Positions 50,977-63,077 of a DNA stretch of 64,000 nucleotides are shown in pieces; position 1 is the stretch's first letter; each line of letters opens with the position of its first letter. The notes beneath the pieces are model-generated. The model ran no database searches. It saw nothing but the letters and a program-made list of their open reading frames with translations, and had not been told where the DNA came from. Location of the stretch: the NCBI RefSeq assembly GCF_003606345.3, contig NZ_CP031844.2, forward strand, positions 1,781,001-1,845,000, given 5' to 3'. Both the position numbers and the translations under genes were made by a program. The DNA comes from Bartonella krasnovii (GTDB lineage: Bacteria > Pseudomonadota > Alphaproteobacteria > Rhizobiales > Rhizobiaceae).

Positions 50977-53172
50977 TTAAAAAAAGCTTTGCGGATCAAT
51001 ATCAATTTGGACCCGAACGGAACTGGGCATTTTGGGGCTATTGCTCAGCATTGCCCGAATGAACCCTTGTATATCAAAAGAGCGCTGACCTTGCAGTAAA
51101 AGCCGAAAACGATAACGCCCCCGAACCAAAGCTAAAGGTGCTTCTGCAGGTCCCATAACCGAGATATTTTTTTCCCGCGGTGCGGCTTGACGGAGTGCCC
51201 GCGCATAATGTTCCGCGGCTTGACGCTGTTGTGCAGACACAATCAAAGAGGCAAGACGCCCATAAGGGGGCAAATGATACTGTTGACGTGCTGTAATCTC
51301 CCGTGTGTAAAAATCCTCTGGTTGGCATGAAAGTAAAGCCTTTATCACCGGATGATCTGGTTGATAGGTTTGCAATAATCCTAAACTTTCCAATCCCACC
51401 CGCCCTGCTCTTCCAGTCACTTGGGAAAGCAGCTGGAAGGTACGTTCACTGGCGCGTAAATCGCCATTGGCAAGACCAAGATCAGCATCAATCACCCCCA
51501 CCAGAGAGAGCTTGGGAAAATGATGTCCTTTAGCGACCAACTGTGTCCCAATAATAATATCCACATCGCCATTGGCAATGGCTTGCAATTCGCTTCGCAA
51601 CTGCCCAATCCCCCCTTTGAGATCTGTTGAAAGAATCAATGAGCGCGCTTGAGGAAAAATCCCTTTTGTTTCTTCTGCAATTCTTTCCACACCTGGTCCA
51701 CAAGCTACGAGATGATCTAATGTTCCACATTCAGGACAGGCTTCTGGAAGGGATTGATGATAGCCACAATGATGGCATTTCAGTTGCCCTTGCGCGCGAT
51801 GTTCGACCAACCAACTTGAACAATCGCTACAATGAAAACGATGTCCACACACTCGACATAAAGTTAAAGGCGCATAACCACGGCGATTAAGAAAAAGCAG
51901 CGCCTGCTCACCTTTCTCAAGTGTTTGTTTTAAAGCCCTTTCAAGGGTAAAAGAAATAAAGCGTCCCTTTTGCACTCCTCCTTGACGCATATCAATGACC
52001 CGCAACTGTGGAAGGGAAACTTCTTTAAAACGGGAGGGTAAATGCACCTTTTGATAACGCCCTTTTAAAACATTGGCTTGGCTTTCAATCGACGGTGTTG
52101 CTGAGGATAAGATAACAGGAAAATGCTCAAAAGAGCCCCGCGCAACAGCCATATCACGCGCATGATAAAAAATGCGCTCTTCCTGTTTATAAGCGCTATC
52201 ATGCTCTTCATCGACAACAATCAAGCCAAGCGCATGAAAGGGAAGGAAAAGTGCCGAACGAGCCCCCGCAACAACACGCACCCGCCCTTCTGCAACTTGC
52301 CGCCAGACACGTTCTCTACGACGTGGTGTCAAATCGGAATGCCATTCTGCTGCCGCAGCGCCAAAGCGTGCATAAAAACGATCTAAAAATTGCTGTGTTA
52401 AAGCAATTTCTGGCAATAAAATTAAAACTTGGCTACCCCCTTTGAAGGCTTGAGCAACCGCTTCAAAATAAACTTCTGTCTTTCCAGAGCCCGTCACACC
52501 ATCGAGCAAAAAAACTTGAAACTGAGAAGATAAAACACCTTCCCGCAACAGTTTTGCTGCTTCACTTTGTGCCCCCTGCAACTGAGGAGGACAAAAGTCA
52601 GGATCGGGCATACCAACAAGATCAGGAGCAGGAACTTTAACATCTTCAAAAATTCCTAGTGCTTTTAAACCTTCAACAACAGAAACAGAAGTTCCAGCCG
52701 CATGTGCAAGACCAGAACGTGTCCATATCTTCTCACTGCGCACCAATTCCAAAACCCGTGACCGCGCTGGTGTGAGACGTTCCACATCCCCCCCACAATA
52801 GCGCAATCCCAGCATCTGCGCTTCCGGCTCTAAAGCAGCCGGTACAGACAAAACCAATCGTGCAACAAGACCAAAAGGCGTCATGGTATAACGGCTAACA
52901 AACCGCAAAAATGCAATCATTTCTGGCTTTAATGGGGGGCAATCAAAAACATGTAAAAGAAAGCGTAATTTTTCACGCGCTACCGAAGCAGTTCCTTGCC
53001 CATCCTTTGTTTTCTCTCCAACCTCCACAACAAAACCGCAAAGCTCACGCCCCATCACCGGAACCCGAACAAAAGAACCAATTTCCACTTTCATAGAAGA
53101 CGGAACTTTATAACTATAAGCATGCGCAACAGGAAGAGGCACCAAGACAGATACGACCTTTTCCTCTATCAT
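50977..53172 (-). CDS. priA: Primosomal protein N' (replication restart helicase PriA)
   Basis: A 3'-5' DNA helicase that reloads the replisome at stalled forks. The product has 731 residues: the N-terminal 3'BD, a winged-helix domain, Walker A GVTGSGKTEV (near 223-232), DEEHD (motif II), the zinc-binding region with paired cysteines (CRVCGHRFHCSDC, CHHCGYH, CPECG), and GRAGRVG (motif VI). The ATG at 53172 is preferred (AAGGTGA upstream); the longest frame would start with TTG at 53196. Two partial copies of its 3' end follow in tandem. It lies near the atp operon and fsa, a common Rhizobiales neighbourhood. Confidence 0.96.
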   Translation of the reverse strand: MIEEKVVSVLVPLPVAHAYSYKVPSSMKVEIGSFVRVPVMGRELCGFVVEVGEKTKDGQGTASVAREKLRFLLHVFDCPPLKPEMIAFLRFVSRYTMTPFGLVARLVLSVPAALEPEAQMLGLRYCGGDVERLTPARSRVLELVRSEKIWTRSGLAHAAGTSVSVVEGLKALGIFEDVKVPAPDLVGMPDPDFCPPQLQGAQSEAAKLLREGVLSSQFQVFLLDGVTGSGKTEVYFEAVAQAFKGGSQVLILLPEIALTQQFLDRFYARFGAAAAEWHSDLTPRRRERVWRQVAEGRVRVVAGARSALFLPFHALGLIVVDEEHDSAYKQEERIFYHARDMAVARGSFEHFPVILSSATPSIESQANVLKGRYQKVHLPSRFKEVSLPQLRVIDMRQGGVQKGRFISFTLERALKQTLEKGEQALLFLNRRGYAPLTLCRVCGHRFHCSDCSSWLVEHRAQGQLKCHHCGYHQSLPEACPECGTLDHLVACGPGVERIAEETKGIFPQARSLILSTDLKGGIGQLRSELQAIANGDVDIIIGTQLVAKGHHFPKLSLVGVIDADLGLANGDLRASERTFQLLSQVTGRAGRVGLESLGLLQTYQPDHPVIKALLSCQPEDFYTREITARQQYHLPPYGRLASLIVSAQQRQAAEHYARALRQAAPREKNISVMGPAEAPLALVRGRYRFRLLLQGQRSFDIQGFIRAMLSNSPKMPSSVRVQIDIDPQSFF

Positions 53173-54160
53173 ATTTGAATTCACCTTTTTAACCAATCTA
53201 TGATCTCCCCCCTTATCTACAATCCTTTTGTCTAGATTGTCTTGTCTACGATTATCTTGAGCACCAACAGGTCCACAGCTTATCTTTAAACACTCTTATA
53301 AAATTCATTGTGAGCTTCAATCATTCTTCCCTTTCACAATAAGCTTCTCACAAGTATCCTTCTTAATACGCATTTCATCACAAAAACACCAATCTCATCC
53401 TCTTAGCAAACAAACAACGCTATTCTCCAGTGCAAATAAAACCCATCACGATTAAGCCTTCAACACAACATGATCACTGCATATCACTACACTCCTTAGC
53501 GATCCCATAATTGTAATTTCATGCCCAACATAAACACTTTTATTTTCTTTCTACCTCATATCTCAACTTATCATCAACATATTGATTTATAAAGATAAAT
53601 CATTTTTACATATCGTAATAAAAACGCTCAATATGAGAATTTTTTTATTATAATAAATTCTTTAAACGTAGAAAAACTTCACGTGTAAAACGCATATCTT
53701 CTTTAATGGTACTTTACGACACAAAAATATCCATTCACTGACATGCGACAATTGAAATAAAATGTCCCATAAGATAAGGAAAGCATCTTATAAAATTCTC
53801 AAATATCAAGAGCAATCACCAATGGAAAATGAGCAAGGGGTGTGACAATGCTCGCTTATTTTCATAAATATAAAGCAATCACTATGCAAAGATGCCACTA
53901 CACAAAAATGCTCATGCACAATTCCTACGTCTTATGACAAGCAACGCCATGAAATAGACATAGAAAAAACATTAAATCTTTCTTTACAGAAAGCAAATGC
54001 AGATGAACACTATGGCATCTTTTTTTATTAGCATCATGGCATTTCTATTTTTATAGAGATATTCATTCTTCCTCTTGCTTTTGCTGTCAACAATAGCGCA
54101 TAACAAAAAAGCAAGGCAAGACAAGATAAAATGTGAAAAGCTAAAAGGAAGAGGTTAGAG
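53173..54160. other. Divergent spacer between priA and fsa with a dispersed repeat copy
   Basis: Nearly 1 kb with no gene. A copy of the dispersed intergenic repeat occupies about 53574-53730 (ACATATTGATTTATAAAGATAA at the left, ACGTGTAAAAC...CTTTAATGGTAC at the right). Confidence 0.45.
53574..53730 (+). repeat. Dispersed intergenic repeat, copy at 53.6 kb
   Basis: The left end is nearly identical to 31893 (ACATATTGATTTATAAAGATAA). The right end resembles 36540-36590 (TAAAAAC/TAAAAC, then ATGTCTCTTATGGTAC against ATCTTCTTTAATGGTAC). The middle is shorter than in the other copies. Confidence 0.5.
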
Positions 54161-54814
54161 ATGAAATTTTTTGTGGACAGCGCCAATATTGAAGAAATCC
54201 GAGAATTACAGAATTTAAGCCTTGTTGATGGTGTGACCACCAATCCCTCTCTTATCCTAAAATCAGGACGCAATATTCTTGAAGTGACAAAAGAAATTTG
54301 TTCTCTCGTTAGTGGGCTTGTTTCTGTTGAAGTTGCCGCAACAGAATTTGAAAACATCATGAAAGAAGCGGCTGTTTTAGCAAAAATTGCTGATAATATT
54401 TGCATCAAACTTCCTTTAACTCTAGATGGATTAAAAGCTTGTAAAGCCCTTACAGCAGAAGGACTAAAAACAAATCTCACCCTTTGTTTTTCTGCCAATC
54501 AAGCCCTACTTGCTGCCAAAGCAGGTGCAACCTTTGTTTCGCCTTTTATTGGAAGACTCGATGATTGCGGACTCAATGGAGGTGAACTCCTTCATGAAAT
54601 TCGCACAATTTATGATAACTATAACTATAAAACACAAATCTTAGCCGCTTCAATCCGTACCGTTAACCATGTCAAAGAAGCAGCCCTAAGCGGTGCTGAC
54701 GTTGCAACAGTTCCACCCGCAATCTTAAAAGCCCTCGTCAAACATCCGCTTACAGATAAAGGGTTACAAATATTTCTCAACGATTGGCAAAAAACAGGAC
54801 AAAATATTGCCTAA
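54161..54814 (+). CDS. fsa: Fructose-6-phosphate aldolase / transaldolase-like protein
   Basis: A small TIM-barrel enzyme of the TalC/FSA subfamily. The 217-residue protein has the start MKFFVDSAN, the DGVTTNPSL motif (about 23-31), the Schiff-base lysine in CIKLPLT (K83) and [11 protein letters not shown]. Proteins of this length act either as transaldolase or fructose-6-phosphate aldolase. With tkt in the window, a transaldolase role in the pentose phosphate pathway is likely. The ATG has GGAAGAGG upstream. It overlaps the 3' end of lptE by 4 bp, convergently. Confidence 0.92.
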   Translation: MKFFVDSANIEEIRELQNLSLVDGVTTNPSLILKSGRNILEVTKEICSLVSGLVSVEVAATEFENIMKEAAVLAKIADNICIKLPLTLDGLKACKALTAEGLKTNLTLCFSANQALLAAKAGATFVSPFIGRLDDCGLNGGELLHEIRTIYDNYNYKTQILAASIRTVNHVKEAALSGADVATVPPAILKALVKHPLTDKGLQIFLNDWQKTGQNIA

Positions 54815-55425
54815 GGACGAGAAGTTTTATTGGAAAGATCTCTAGAAAGTAACAAAAAAATCTGTTCAGCCAGCTCTTCTGCCACACGCTTTTTGGCATC
54901 TTCTTCTGCTTGCATCGTTGCATATTCTTGACGAAGTCGCTCAAAAGATGCGTTCATTATTGCTGTTCCTTTTGCAACAGGCCTATTTTTCATATCCTGC
55001 AAGGTATAGGAAGCTTTGCTCATAACAGTTCCAACAGAAGGTCGCCCCTTTCTCTTTTTCTCAAAATCAACTTCTATCTGCATCGATTCTCTTGTCAAGA
55101 AGGATATCTGCAATGCCAATTGATAAGCCGGTTGAGAAGGTTTACCCCCCTTTCCATACAACAAAAACAGCAGATGATTGCGCACCATTTGTCCAAAACG
55201 ATCCGAAGGCTCTTCCACAACGATAGAGCTAAGCTTTTGTGCAAGCCCCAAAGAAGCTTGTTCAGAAATAGAATTCTGATACGCATGAGACCCCTCATAA
55301 ACAGCAGAATTCATTGCCCTTAAACTCTGCGACTCTTGACGATAGAGCGGTTCAATTTTGCACCCATACAACAGTGTGCAGACACCCGCTAAAACGACAA
55401 GAATAAAACTTTTAAAGAACGACAT
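54811..55425 (-). CDS. lptE: LPS assembly lipoprotein LptE
   Basis: The outer-membrane lipoprotein plug of the LptD/E translocon that inserts lipopolysaccharide. The 204-residue product has a signal peptide with the lipobox LYGC (C22) and the early IEPLYRQ motif typical of alphaproteobacterial LptE. An alpha/beta domain and a C-terminal amphipathic helix ([17 protein letters not shown]) follow. It overlaps leuS by 14 bp and is probably cotranscribed with it. In many Rhizobiales the order is leuS-lptE-holA; here no holA follows, and fsa occupies the opposite strand instead. Confidence 0.88.
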   Translation of the reverse strand: MSFFKSFILVVLAGVCTLLYGCKIEPLYRQESQSLRAMNSAVYEGSHAYQNSISEQASLGLAQKLSSIVVEEPSDRFGQMVRNHLLFLLYGKGGKPSQPAYQLALQISFLTRESMQIEVDFEKKRKGRPSVGTVMSKASYTLQDMKNRPVAKGTAIMNASFERLRQEYATMQAEEDAKKRVAEELAEQIFLLLSRDLSNKTSRP

Positions 55426-58072
55426 TCACAATCCTTTGTGGAACAATAATGATTTTTTTCACCGGTTTTTCGCTCAGCTGCATCTGTACGAAATCTAAAG
55501 CCAAAACCGCTTCTCTAATCATCGTCTCATTCGCAGTTGCAGAAACGGTCACCTCACCGCGTTTTTTACCATTAATTTGCACCGGCAAAGTATAGCTTTC
55601 TTCAACGATTAATGCGGGATCATAAACAGGCCAAGCAAGTTCAGACATTAAAGTTTTCTCCCCTAAAGCCGCATGGCATTCTTCCGCTAAATGGGGCATG
55701 ATCGGTGCAATCATGACAAGGAAAAAATCCATAGCTTGACGTAAAGCGGCTTTCATTTCATCCTCAACATCTGCCACCTTATTTAACAAAGGGGCCATAA
55801 TATTCAAGAATTCATAAAGACGTGCAATAGCCCGATTAAAGGCAAATTTTTCTAAATCATCTTCGACAGCGTGGAGCGTGCGATGTGCAACCTTTGACAG
55901 ATCCAAAGCCGCTCCCTGATGCCCTGCACAAGGGGCCACATCCTTTAAAACAGAAGCACTCAACGCCACATGGCGCCAAACACGCTGGACAAAGCGATGC
56001 GCGCCTTCAACACCCGATTCTGTCCAGATGACATCTCTTTCCGGCGGTGAATCAGACAACACAAACCAGCGCACCGTATCAGCGCCATAGGAGGCAATAA
56101 TATCATCAGGATCAACAACATTCTTTTTTGATTTTGACATTTTCTCAATTAAACCAATCGTCACTTCGCTTTGATCGGTCAATTTATAAGCACACCGTTT
56201 TCCATCTTTTTCAACAATCGAAATTTCTGCTGGAGAAACCCACCCTTGATCATCGCGATAGGTTTCATGCACCACCATCCCTTGCGTAAAGAGCCCCTTA
56301 AAAGGCTCATCCACACTCACATGACCAACCAATTTCATAGCACGCATAAAGAAGCGCGCATAAAGAAGATGGAGAATCGCATGCTCAATTCCACCAATAT
56401 ATTGTTGCACAGGTAGCCATTCAGTGGTTGCTTGTTTTTCAACAGGTTCTGCGGCAAAAGGAGCCGTAAAGCGTGCATAATACCAAGAAGAATCCACAAA
56501 AGTATCCATGGTATCGGTTTCACGTTTGGCAGGTTGACCACAGGAAGGACAAGCAACTTCCTGCCACCTTTCATGCCGCGCAAGAGGATTACCCGGTTGA
56601 TCAAAAGTAACATCATCAGGCAATATAACCGGCAAATCAGCCCGTGGTACAGGCACAACCCCACACGTTTTACAATGGATCATCGGAATAGGGCATCCCC
56701 AATAACGTTGACGCGAGATTCCCCAATCACGCAATCGAAATTGCACTGTTTTTTCCCCTTGTGGTTGCCCATTGAGCACTTGCCCCTCAAGCCTTTTAGC
56801 CACTTCTTCAAAGGCTTGTTGAGGTGTCAAACCATCCAAAAAGCGAGAATTAATAATCACCCCATCACCAACATAAGGTGTTTCAGCAATGACAAAATTT
56901 TCTGCTTGCTCTCCTTTTGGCAAAACCACTGGTTTTATCGGAAGATCATATTTACGCGCAAAATCAAAATCTCTCTGATCATGGGCTGGACAGCCAAAAA
57001 CAGCCCCCGTTCCATAGTCCATCAACACAAAATTAGCGATATAAACGGGAATATGCACCGCCACATCAAAAGGATGCACCGCCACAAGCGATGTGCAAAA
57101 CCCTTGTTTTTCCGCTGTTTCAAGAGCTGCTGTTGTCATTCCTCCACTCCGACAACTTTCAATAAAAGCCGCCAGGGCTTTGTCTTTTTTTGCAAGAGAT
57201 TGTGCAATAGGATGATCAACAGACAGAGCCAAAAAGGAAGCACCAAACAAGGTATCAGGACGCGTTGAATAACAAACAACCTCATCAAAGGACTGACAAA
57301 CATCATGAGTATCTCTTACATCATCAGCTGTTGCCTTTAAAGCCCAACGAATCAGCAAACCTTGGGATTTTCCAATCCAGTTTTTTTGCATTGTGCGCAC
57401 TTTTTCCGGCCATTGATCCAGTTCTTCAAGTCCTGCCAAGAGATCTTCACTAAAGTCACTAATTTTGAAAAACCACTGGGTCAATTCACGTTGTTCCACC
57501 AACGCCCCAGAACGCCATCCCCTTCCATCCACAACCTGTTCATTGGCCAAAACAGTATGGTCAACGGGATCCCAATTGACCTTAGCCACTTTACGCGCCA
57601 CCAACCCCTTTTGATAAAAATCAAGGAATAGCATTTGTTGGCGGTGGTAATAGTCCACATCACACGTTGCAAATTCACGCGCCCAATCGAGTGAAAGACC
57701 TAATTGCTTTAATTGTCCACGCATGACGGCAATATTTTCATAAGTCCACGTTTTAGGATGCACTTTACTTTGCAAAGCAGCATTTTCAGCCGGCATCCCA
57801 AAAGCATCCCAGCCCATAGGATGAAGCACATTAAAACCCTTCGCGCGTTTATAGCGTGCCACCACATCTCCCATAGCATAATTGCGCACATGCCCCATAT
57901 GAATACGGCCTGATGGATAAGGAAACATCTCTAAAACATAATATTTTTTACGGCAATCTTCCCCTACAGTCTGAAAAATTTTCCTTTCATCCCAAATTTC
58001 TTGCCATTTTTTTTCTCGCGCACGTGGATTATAGCGTTCACCTATCTTATAATGCTCAATTGTCATTCCCAT
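55412..58072 (-). CDS. leuS: Leucyl-tRNA synthetase
   Basis: A class I synthetase that charges tRNA-Leu. The 886-residue protein shows [12 protein letters not shown] with the HIGH-type motif HMGH at 58-61, the CP1 editing domain (about 235-430), the zinc-like ribbon HCKTCG...CPSCG, the KMSKS loop (EKMSKSKKN near 645-655) and the anticodon-binding and C-terminal domains. Starts at 58072 or 58066 are both possible. It is the first gene of a leuS-lptE unit. Length is normal. Confidence 0.97.
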   Translation of the reverse strand: MGMTIEHYKIGERYNPRAREKKWQEIWDERKIFQTVGEDCRKKYYVLEMFPYPSGRIHMGHVRNYAMGDVVARYKRAKGFNVLHPMGWDAFGMPAENAALQSKVHPKTWTYENIAVMRGQLKQLGLSLDWAREFATCDVDYYHRQQMLFLDFYQKGLVARKVAKVNWDPVDHTVLANEQVVDGRGWRSGALVEQRELTQWFFKISDFSEDLLAGLEELDQWPEKVRTMQKNWIGKSQGLLIRWALKATADDVRDTHDVCQSFDEVVCYSTRPDTLFGASFLALSVDHPIAQSLAKKDKALAAFIESCRSGGMTTAALETAEKQGFCTSLVAVHPFDVAVHIPVYIANFVLMDYGTGAVFGCPAHDQRDFDFARKYDLPIKPVVLPKGEQAENFVIAETPYVGDGVIINSRFLDGLTPQQAFEEVAKRLEGQVLNGQPQGEKTVQFRLRDWGISRQRYWGCPIPMIHCKTCGVVPVPRADLPVILPDDVTFDQPGNPLARHERWQEVACPSCGQPAKRETDTMDTFVDSSWYYARFTAPFAAEPVEKQATTEWLPVQQYIGGIEHAILHLLYARFFMRAMKLVGHVSVDEPFKGLFTQGMVVHETYRDDQGWVSPAEISIVEKDGKRCAYKLTDQSEVTIGLIEKMSKSKKNVVDPDDIIASYGADTVRWFVLSDSPPERDVIWTESGVEGAHRFVQRVWRHVALSASVLKDVAPCAGHQGAALDLSKVAHRTLHAVEDDLEKFAFNRAIARLYEFLNIMAPLLNKVADVEDEMKAALRQAMDFFLVMIAPIMPHLAEECHAALGEKTLMSELAWPVYDPALIVEESYTLPVQINGKKRGEVTVSATANETMIREAVLALDFVQMQLSEKPVKKIIIVPQRIVNVVL

Positions 58073-58231
58073 GGTACTCTTTTAATAAAACTAAACCAAA
58101 AACTTGTTTTATTATGCTTGACCATGGATTAACCTCATCGTCAACATTTTCGTGCAATATTTCCCTAAGTATTTTATAAAAATAACCAACCTTTGAATAA
58201 AACTTGAATAAAAACGGTAAAGCACAAAAAT

Positions 58232-58921
58232 ATGGATACACAAACGCTCCCCCAAGCTTCCTCCACTAAAGCATTGCAAAACCTTCAAAAAGACATTGCG
58301 ACACTATGCCAAGAGCTACAACGCCCCGTGGAAGAAGTTGAACTTATTGCTGTTTCAAAAACTGTTTCTACTGATGATATACGTCCCCTTTTGCAAGCCG
58401 GTCACTCTCAATTTGCAGAAAATCGTGTGCAAGAAGCAACACAAAAATGGCTGGAGTTACGTCAACAATTTAAAAATATTAAACTTCATCTCATCGGTCC
58501 TCTACAATCCAATAAAGCCGCTGAAGCTGTTAAAATTTTTGATGTCATTCAAACGGTTGATCGTGAAAAAATAGCCAAAATTTTGGCAGAAGAAATGCAA
58601 AAACAACAAAAACATCTTCCCTGCTATGTTCAGGTCAATATTGGCTTAGAACCGCAAAAGAGTGGTGTTGCCCCGCAAGAAGTAATCCCTTTTGTTTCTC
58701 AATGCAAAAACAACTATGGGCTTGATATCATTGGTTTGATGGCCATCCCCCCTGTCGAGGAAAATCCTGGACCCTATTTCGCCCTCCTAGCAAAACTCGC
58801 CAAACAAGCCGCTCTTCCAAAGCTTTCCATGGGCATGTCTAATGACTTTAAAACAGCCCTACAATTTGGCTCGAATGTCCTTCGCATTGGCTCTGCTTTA
58901 TTTGGCAAGCGCCCTGTATGA
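58232..58921 (+). CDS. YggS family pyridoxal phosphate homeostasis protein
   Basis: A PLP-binding TIM-barrel protein of the YggS/PROSC family, with no known enzymatic activity, that buffers PLP and affects amino-acid metabolism. The 229-residue protein has the PLP lysine in IAVSKTV (K43), FAENRVQEA, HLIGPLQSNK, and the C-terminal LSMGMSNDF and RIGSALFG motifs that bind the phosphate. The ribosome site is weak. It is divergent from leuS with a 160-bp spacer. Confidence 0.92.
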   Translation: MDTQTLPQASSTKALQNLQKDIATLCQELQRPVEEVELIAVSKTVSTDDIRPLLQAGHSQFAENRVQEATQKWLELRQQFKNIKLHLIGPLQSNKAAEAVKIFDVIQTVDREKIAKILAEEMQKQQKHLPCYVQVNIGLEPQKSGVAPQEVIPFVSQCKNNYGLDIIGLMAIPPVEENPGPYFALLAKLAKQAALPKLSMGMSNDFKTALQFGSNVLRIGSALFGKRPV

Positions 58922-59886
58922 AGCTATTTTTCTTCATATAAATTCCCCTTAAAAACTTTACAAACAAACAAAAAACAACAGACATGAAAAATATTTCTCT
59001 CAAGCTCACTAAAAGCGCAACTCTAGTAGAAAAGTTCCCGTTTCTATTTCTCCCTATAAGATGAGACAAAGGAGCAAAAAACTGCTCTTCCTAAACTTCT
59101 CATCAGCACATCCTTAACCCATAACATGACTTCCACACAGCTCTGCTTTTCTTTTATATTCCCACACCTTAGCTCTACTTCGCCCCCTTCTGATCCCACG
59201 CTACCAAAAGCATCTTTAAAAAAGAGCTCCTGAATATAAAAACAAAATAATAATAATAATAGGTGCGTTGCGCATAAATGAAAAAAACTGTCGTGGAATA
59301 AATAATCGCAAAAGAACATTCAAAACGATTATCGTAATGGTTTCCATTAAAAAACACGAATTCTCTTAATTCCCTCAACACGCGTAAACAATTTCTCCAC
59401 ATACCAATAACGTAAAGTAGGCCAAAAGAAGCTTAGGTCTATCAACATAGCACTTCAATTCTCTTACTAAGTCACTTGAGCACAATAAGCACCTCAAATG
59501 CCAAAGCGAACATAAAAAAACAGTGCTAAACAACATGATAGCAATCATAAAGACAACGCAATAGCGTAGAGATTTTCTCCACACTGCAAGAAGCAAGAGG
59601 CAAGGTGTGACCAACAATCGCTAAAAAAGGCATTAACCCCATTCATACAGACAAACAATAACAACGCAACGGAGTTCAATTATAAATATGTTTAAAAGAA
59701 AATACCAGGTGCATACTTTTTCTAAATTTAAACTTTAATTAAGAAAAAGTATTGATACTATTCTTTATATTTTTAAAGTATTATAAATGATATGTTTATC
59801 TATACATAATATACTTATTAATTATAAAGTATTTTTATTTTTAAAATTTAATTTTGTGATACTGTTTTTAATATAGATAATTCAAG
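58922..59886. other. Long AT-rich spacer
   Basis: Nearly 1 kb with no recognisable gene. Several short minus-strand frames are hydrophobic but lack protein character. From about 59690 the sequence is extremely AT-rich. Confidence 0.4.
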
Positions 59887-60145
59887 TTGGTGCCCATTGC
59901 ACAAATTTTGCATAACACCGTGGGCATCGAAAGGGGCTTTATAACAACAGTCCATTCTTATACGGAGGAGAGAATTAAAACAGGCAGTTCAAGTTTATCA
60001 CATGCTTCACATGGCACAACAAGTTTCTGGGGAGAATATAATACTGGTGGTTATATCTAGAGTTCAAGCAAAGCTGCACTGTTTGGTACTGATGCAACAG
60101 CGGTAGGCGTTGGATTGGCAAAAGTTGTTTTTCCCGAAGTATCAA
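59887..60145 (+). pseudogene. Fragment of a gap-like gene
   Basis: The first ~84 bp (59887-59970) translate to [18 protein letters not shown] and TTVHSYTE. They match native gap from about residue 158 and are close to its DNA (only about ten mismatches by eye). A middle part with unrelated sequence follows (Ser/Gly-rich). At about 60075-60145 a stretch ending GLAKVVFPE weakly resembles GLVLPE of gap. There is no start and an in-frame stop lies between, so it is a dead fragment, about 46 kb from native gap. Confidence 0.75.
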
Positions 60146-60679
60146 TACCTATAAAAAGTAGCTGTAACAGCAGCCTATAGAGTTGCAGGTCTTTTCTCTA
60201 CAGCCAAGAAGTGCCATAAGTAAACTCAAGAAATATTATTTTAATTTGTAGATAATAACAAAGCGAGATATCTCTGAAGTTAATAGAATGAGAAACATCT
60301 ATTTAAGGAGTATAGCAAAATAAATGTCTGATAGCTATGGATAAAATAGTTTTCAGAGATATTTATTATGAATTGCATCTTATAGTTATGATTTTATTAT
60401 AAAAAAACACTCTCATTCTCCCTTCTTTTTTATATGATATTTTTTTATGTCTTTAATATTTTTATAAAAAGCTCTCTACCACAATAGGCTCTGCCGCATT
60501 TGAGCATCCTAAAGAAGCATAAAATACGCTATTCAATATTATCACATCAGATTTTAAAATTGACTATTCCAATCTTTGTCATTTAATCTACCCTAAAAAT
60601 GAAAAGTTTATGGGGAAGTTTTGCCTAAAGATACCATGGCTCATTTTCTCTACAATAAATAAATGAAAAGAGGGAACTT
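60146..60679. promoter_or_regulatory. Spacer upstream of acs
   Basis: About 530 bp of AT-rich DNA with no gene. The acs promoter is expected near its right end. The ribosome site GAGGGA is just before 60680. Confidence 0.4.
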
Positions 60680-62623
60680 ATGTCTGAAAAAATTTATCCA
60701 ATATCAGATGATATAAAAAAAAATGCTCTCATCAACGAGAAAACCTATCAACAGTGGTATCAAGAAAGCATCAATGATCCAGAAAGCTTTTGGGCAAAAC
60801 ATGGACAATGTATTGAATGGTTTAAACCTTTTACAAAAGTAAAAAATACGTCTTTTAATGATGATGTATCAATTAAATGGTACGAGGATGGAATAACAAA
60901 TGTTGCCTATAATTGCATTGATCGCCACTTAAAAGCCCATGGAGATAAAATCGCTCTGATTTGGGAAGGAGATAATCCCTATCATGATAAAAAAATAACC
61001 TATAATGAGCTTTATGAACATGTTTGTCGTTTTGCCAATCTCTTAAAGAGCCGTGGCATTAAGAAAGGCGATAAAGTAACCATTTATCTTCCCATGATTC
61101 CTGAAGCTGCCTATGCCATGCTCGCCTGTGCCCGCATTGGTGCTGTTCATTCGGTTATTTTTGCAGGCTTTTCTCCTGAGGCGATAGCAGGACGCCTTGT
61201 TGACTGTGAATCAACCTTCATTATTACCGCTGATCACGGCTTGCGTGGTGGCAAAAGGATTAACTTAAAAGACAATGTTGACCATGCCATTGAGATTGCT
61301 GCCCGTCAAAATGTGTATGTTGATCAAGTCATGGTTATACGGCGAACTTGTGGACCAATTGATTGGGTAGAAGGACGTGATTTTTGGTACCATGAAGAAA
61401 TCGTTGATACCAAAACAGACTGTCCAGCAGAACCCATGAATGCTGAAGATCCGCTTTTTATTCTTTATACTTCAGGCTCCACCGGCAAGCCCAAAGGTGT
61501 TTTACATACCACAGCGGGCTATCTTATTTATGCCGCGATGACCCACAAATATGTTTTTGATTATCATCTGGGTGAAGTTTACTGGTGTACAGCCGATATT
61601 GGTTGGATTACGGGACATTCTTATTTGGTTTATGGCCCTTTATGTAATGGCGCTACCACTTTAATGTTTGAAGGCACACCAACCTTTCCTGATAAGGGAA
61701 GATTTTGGGAAATTGTCGACAAACACCAAGTTAATATATTCTACACCGCGCCAACCGCTATCCGCGCCTTAATGGGAGCAGGAAATTCGTTTGTTGAACG
61801 CTCGAAAAGAACATCTTTACGTCTCTTAGGAACCGTAGGTGAACCGATTAATCCAGAGGCATGGGAATGGTTTTATCACACAATTGGGAATGGCCGTTGT
61901 CCTATTCTTGATACATGGTGGCAAACAGAAACAGGGGGCCATATGATCACACCTTTGCCTGGTGCAATACCCCTCAAAGCAGGATCAGCCACACGTCCTT
62001 TTTTTGGTGTTCACCCCCAAATCGTTGATGCTGAAGGCAATGTTTTAGAAGGTGAAGCAGAAGGCAATCTTTGTATCAGCGATTCATGGCCTGGACAAAT
62101 GCGCACGCTCTATAAGGATCACGAGCGCTTTATTCAAACGTATTTTTCTACCTATAAAGGAAAATATTTTACAGGCGATGGCTGTAGACGCGATAGCGAT
62201 GGTTATTATTGGATTACAGGACGGGTTGATGACATTCTCAATGTCTCAGGGCACAGGTTAGGAACTGCGGAAATTGAATCCGCCCTTGTTTTGCACCCTG
62301 CTGTATCAGAAGCCGCTATTGTTGGTTACCCACATCCTATTAAAGGACAAGGAATTTATAGTTTTGTCACTCTCATGGAAGGCAAAACATCCAGTGACCA
62401 ATTGCGGAAAGAGCTTATTCAACATGTCAGAAAGGAAATAGGCTCCATTGCCATCTTGGATAAAGTTCAGTTTGCTCCGCAACTTCCCAAAACGCGATCA
62501 GGAAAAATTATGAGACGTATTTTACGCAAAATTGCTGAAAATAATTTCGATAATTTAGGAGATACTTCAACCCTTGCCGAACCACAAGTTGTCGAAGATC
62601 TGATTGCCAATCGACAAGATTAA
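60680..62623 (+). CDS. acs: Acetyl-CoA synthetase
   Basis: Activates acetate to acetyl-CoA through acetyl-AMP. The 647-residue protein has the family length. Motifs include [12 protein letters not shown] (the A3 phosphate loop, near 264-275), WWQTETGG (about 414-421), the hinge region with TGD and the C-terminal [11 protein letters not shown] with the catalytic lysine that is regulated by acetylation in other bacteria. The start follows a GAGGGA box. It stands alone. It links acetate use to the TCA cycle. Confidence 0.97.
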   Translation: MSEKIYPISDDIKKNALINEKTYQQWYQESINDPESFWAKHGQCIEWFKPFTKVKNTSFNDDVSIKWYEDGITNVAYNCIDRHLKAHGDKIALIWEGDNPYHDKKITYNELYEHVCRFANLLKSRGIKKGDKVTIYLPMIPEAAYAMLACARIGAVHSVIFAGFSPEAIAGRLVDCESTFIITADHGLRGGKRINLKDNVDHAIEIAARQNVYVDQVMVIRRTCGPIDWVEGRDFWYHEEIVDTKTDCPAEPMNAEDPLFILYTSGSTGKPKGVLHTTAGYLIYAAMTHKYVFDYHLGEVYWCTADIGWITGHSYLVYGPLCNGATTLMFEGTPTFPDKGRFWEIVDKHQVNIFYTAPTAIRALMGAGNSFVERSKRTSLRLLGTVGEPINPEAWEWFYHTIGNGRCPILDTWWQTETGGHMITPLPGAIPLKAGSATRPFFGVHPQIVDAEGNVLEGEAEGNLCISDSWPGQMRTLYKDHERFIQTYFSTYKGKYFTGDGCRRDSDGYYWITGRVDDILNVSGHRLGTAEIESALVLHPAVSEAAIVGYPHPIKGQGIYSFVTLMEGKTSSDQLRKELIQHVRKEIGSIAILDKVQFAPQLPKTRSGKIMRRILRKIAENNFDNLGDTSTLAEPQVVEDLIANRQD

Positions 62624-63077
62624 GGAAAGGCGACAAAATACAACATACGGTGTTTTTTGTTTTTTGCGCAAATATCTCGGCATTGTTATGAAAACCACTG
62701 ATGAAAAGAAAAAATTCCAAATGGGAATATGCATTTGAATAAAAAAATGAGATAAAAAGAACAACTGAGCTTTTTAAATTGCCTTTTTAATGGCTTCATA
62801 CCCACTCAATGCAAAAAAGTCTCTGGAGAAGAAGGAAAGATAGTTCTGATGTTTATACTAGAATCACTTTGAATTTCCTGCTAAAATCATAAATAAAGAG
62901 AGAAAGAGCAAGTATAAATAATAATATTTTTGAGCAAGAATATTTATCGATAACAAAAGCGCAGAAAAAACCATGAAATTTAAAATGAACAAGCTTACAG
63001 CAAAAGCCTAAGGCAATGAAAAGGAAAAAATTTTTAGAATAAATGCTACAAGATAAAATCAGGAGTAAGAACAAAAA
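62624..63077. promoter_or_regulatory. Spacer upstream of ftsE
   Basis: 454 bp, AT-rich, no gene. The ribosome site AGGAG at 63061-63065 lies before the GTG start of ftsE. The ftsEX promoter is expected here. Confidence 0.45.

Noticed and set aside
59044-59617. Hydrophobic minus-strand frames after yggS
   Set aside because: Composition fits AT-rich noncoding DNA; three frames overlap one another and none has a ribosome site.
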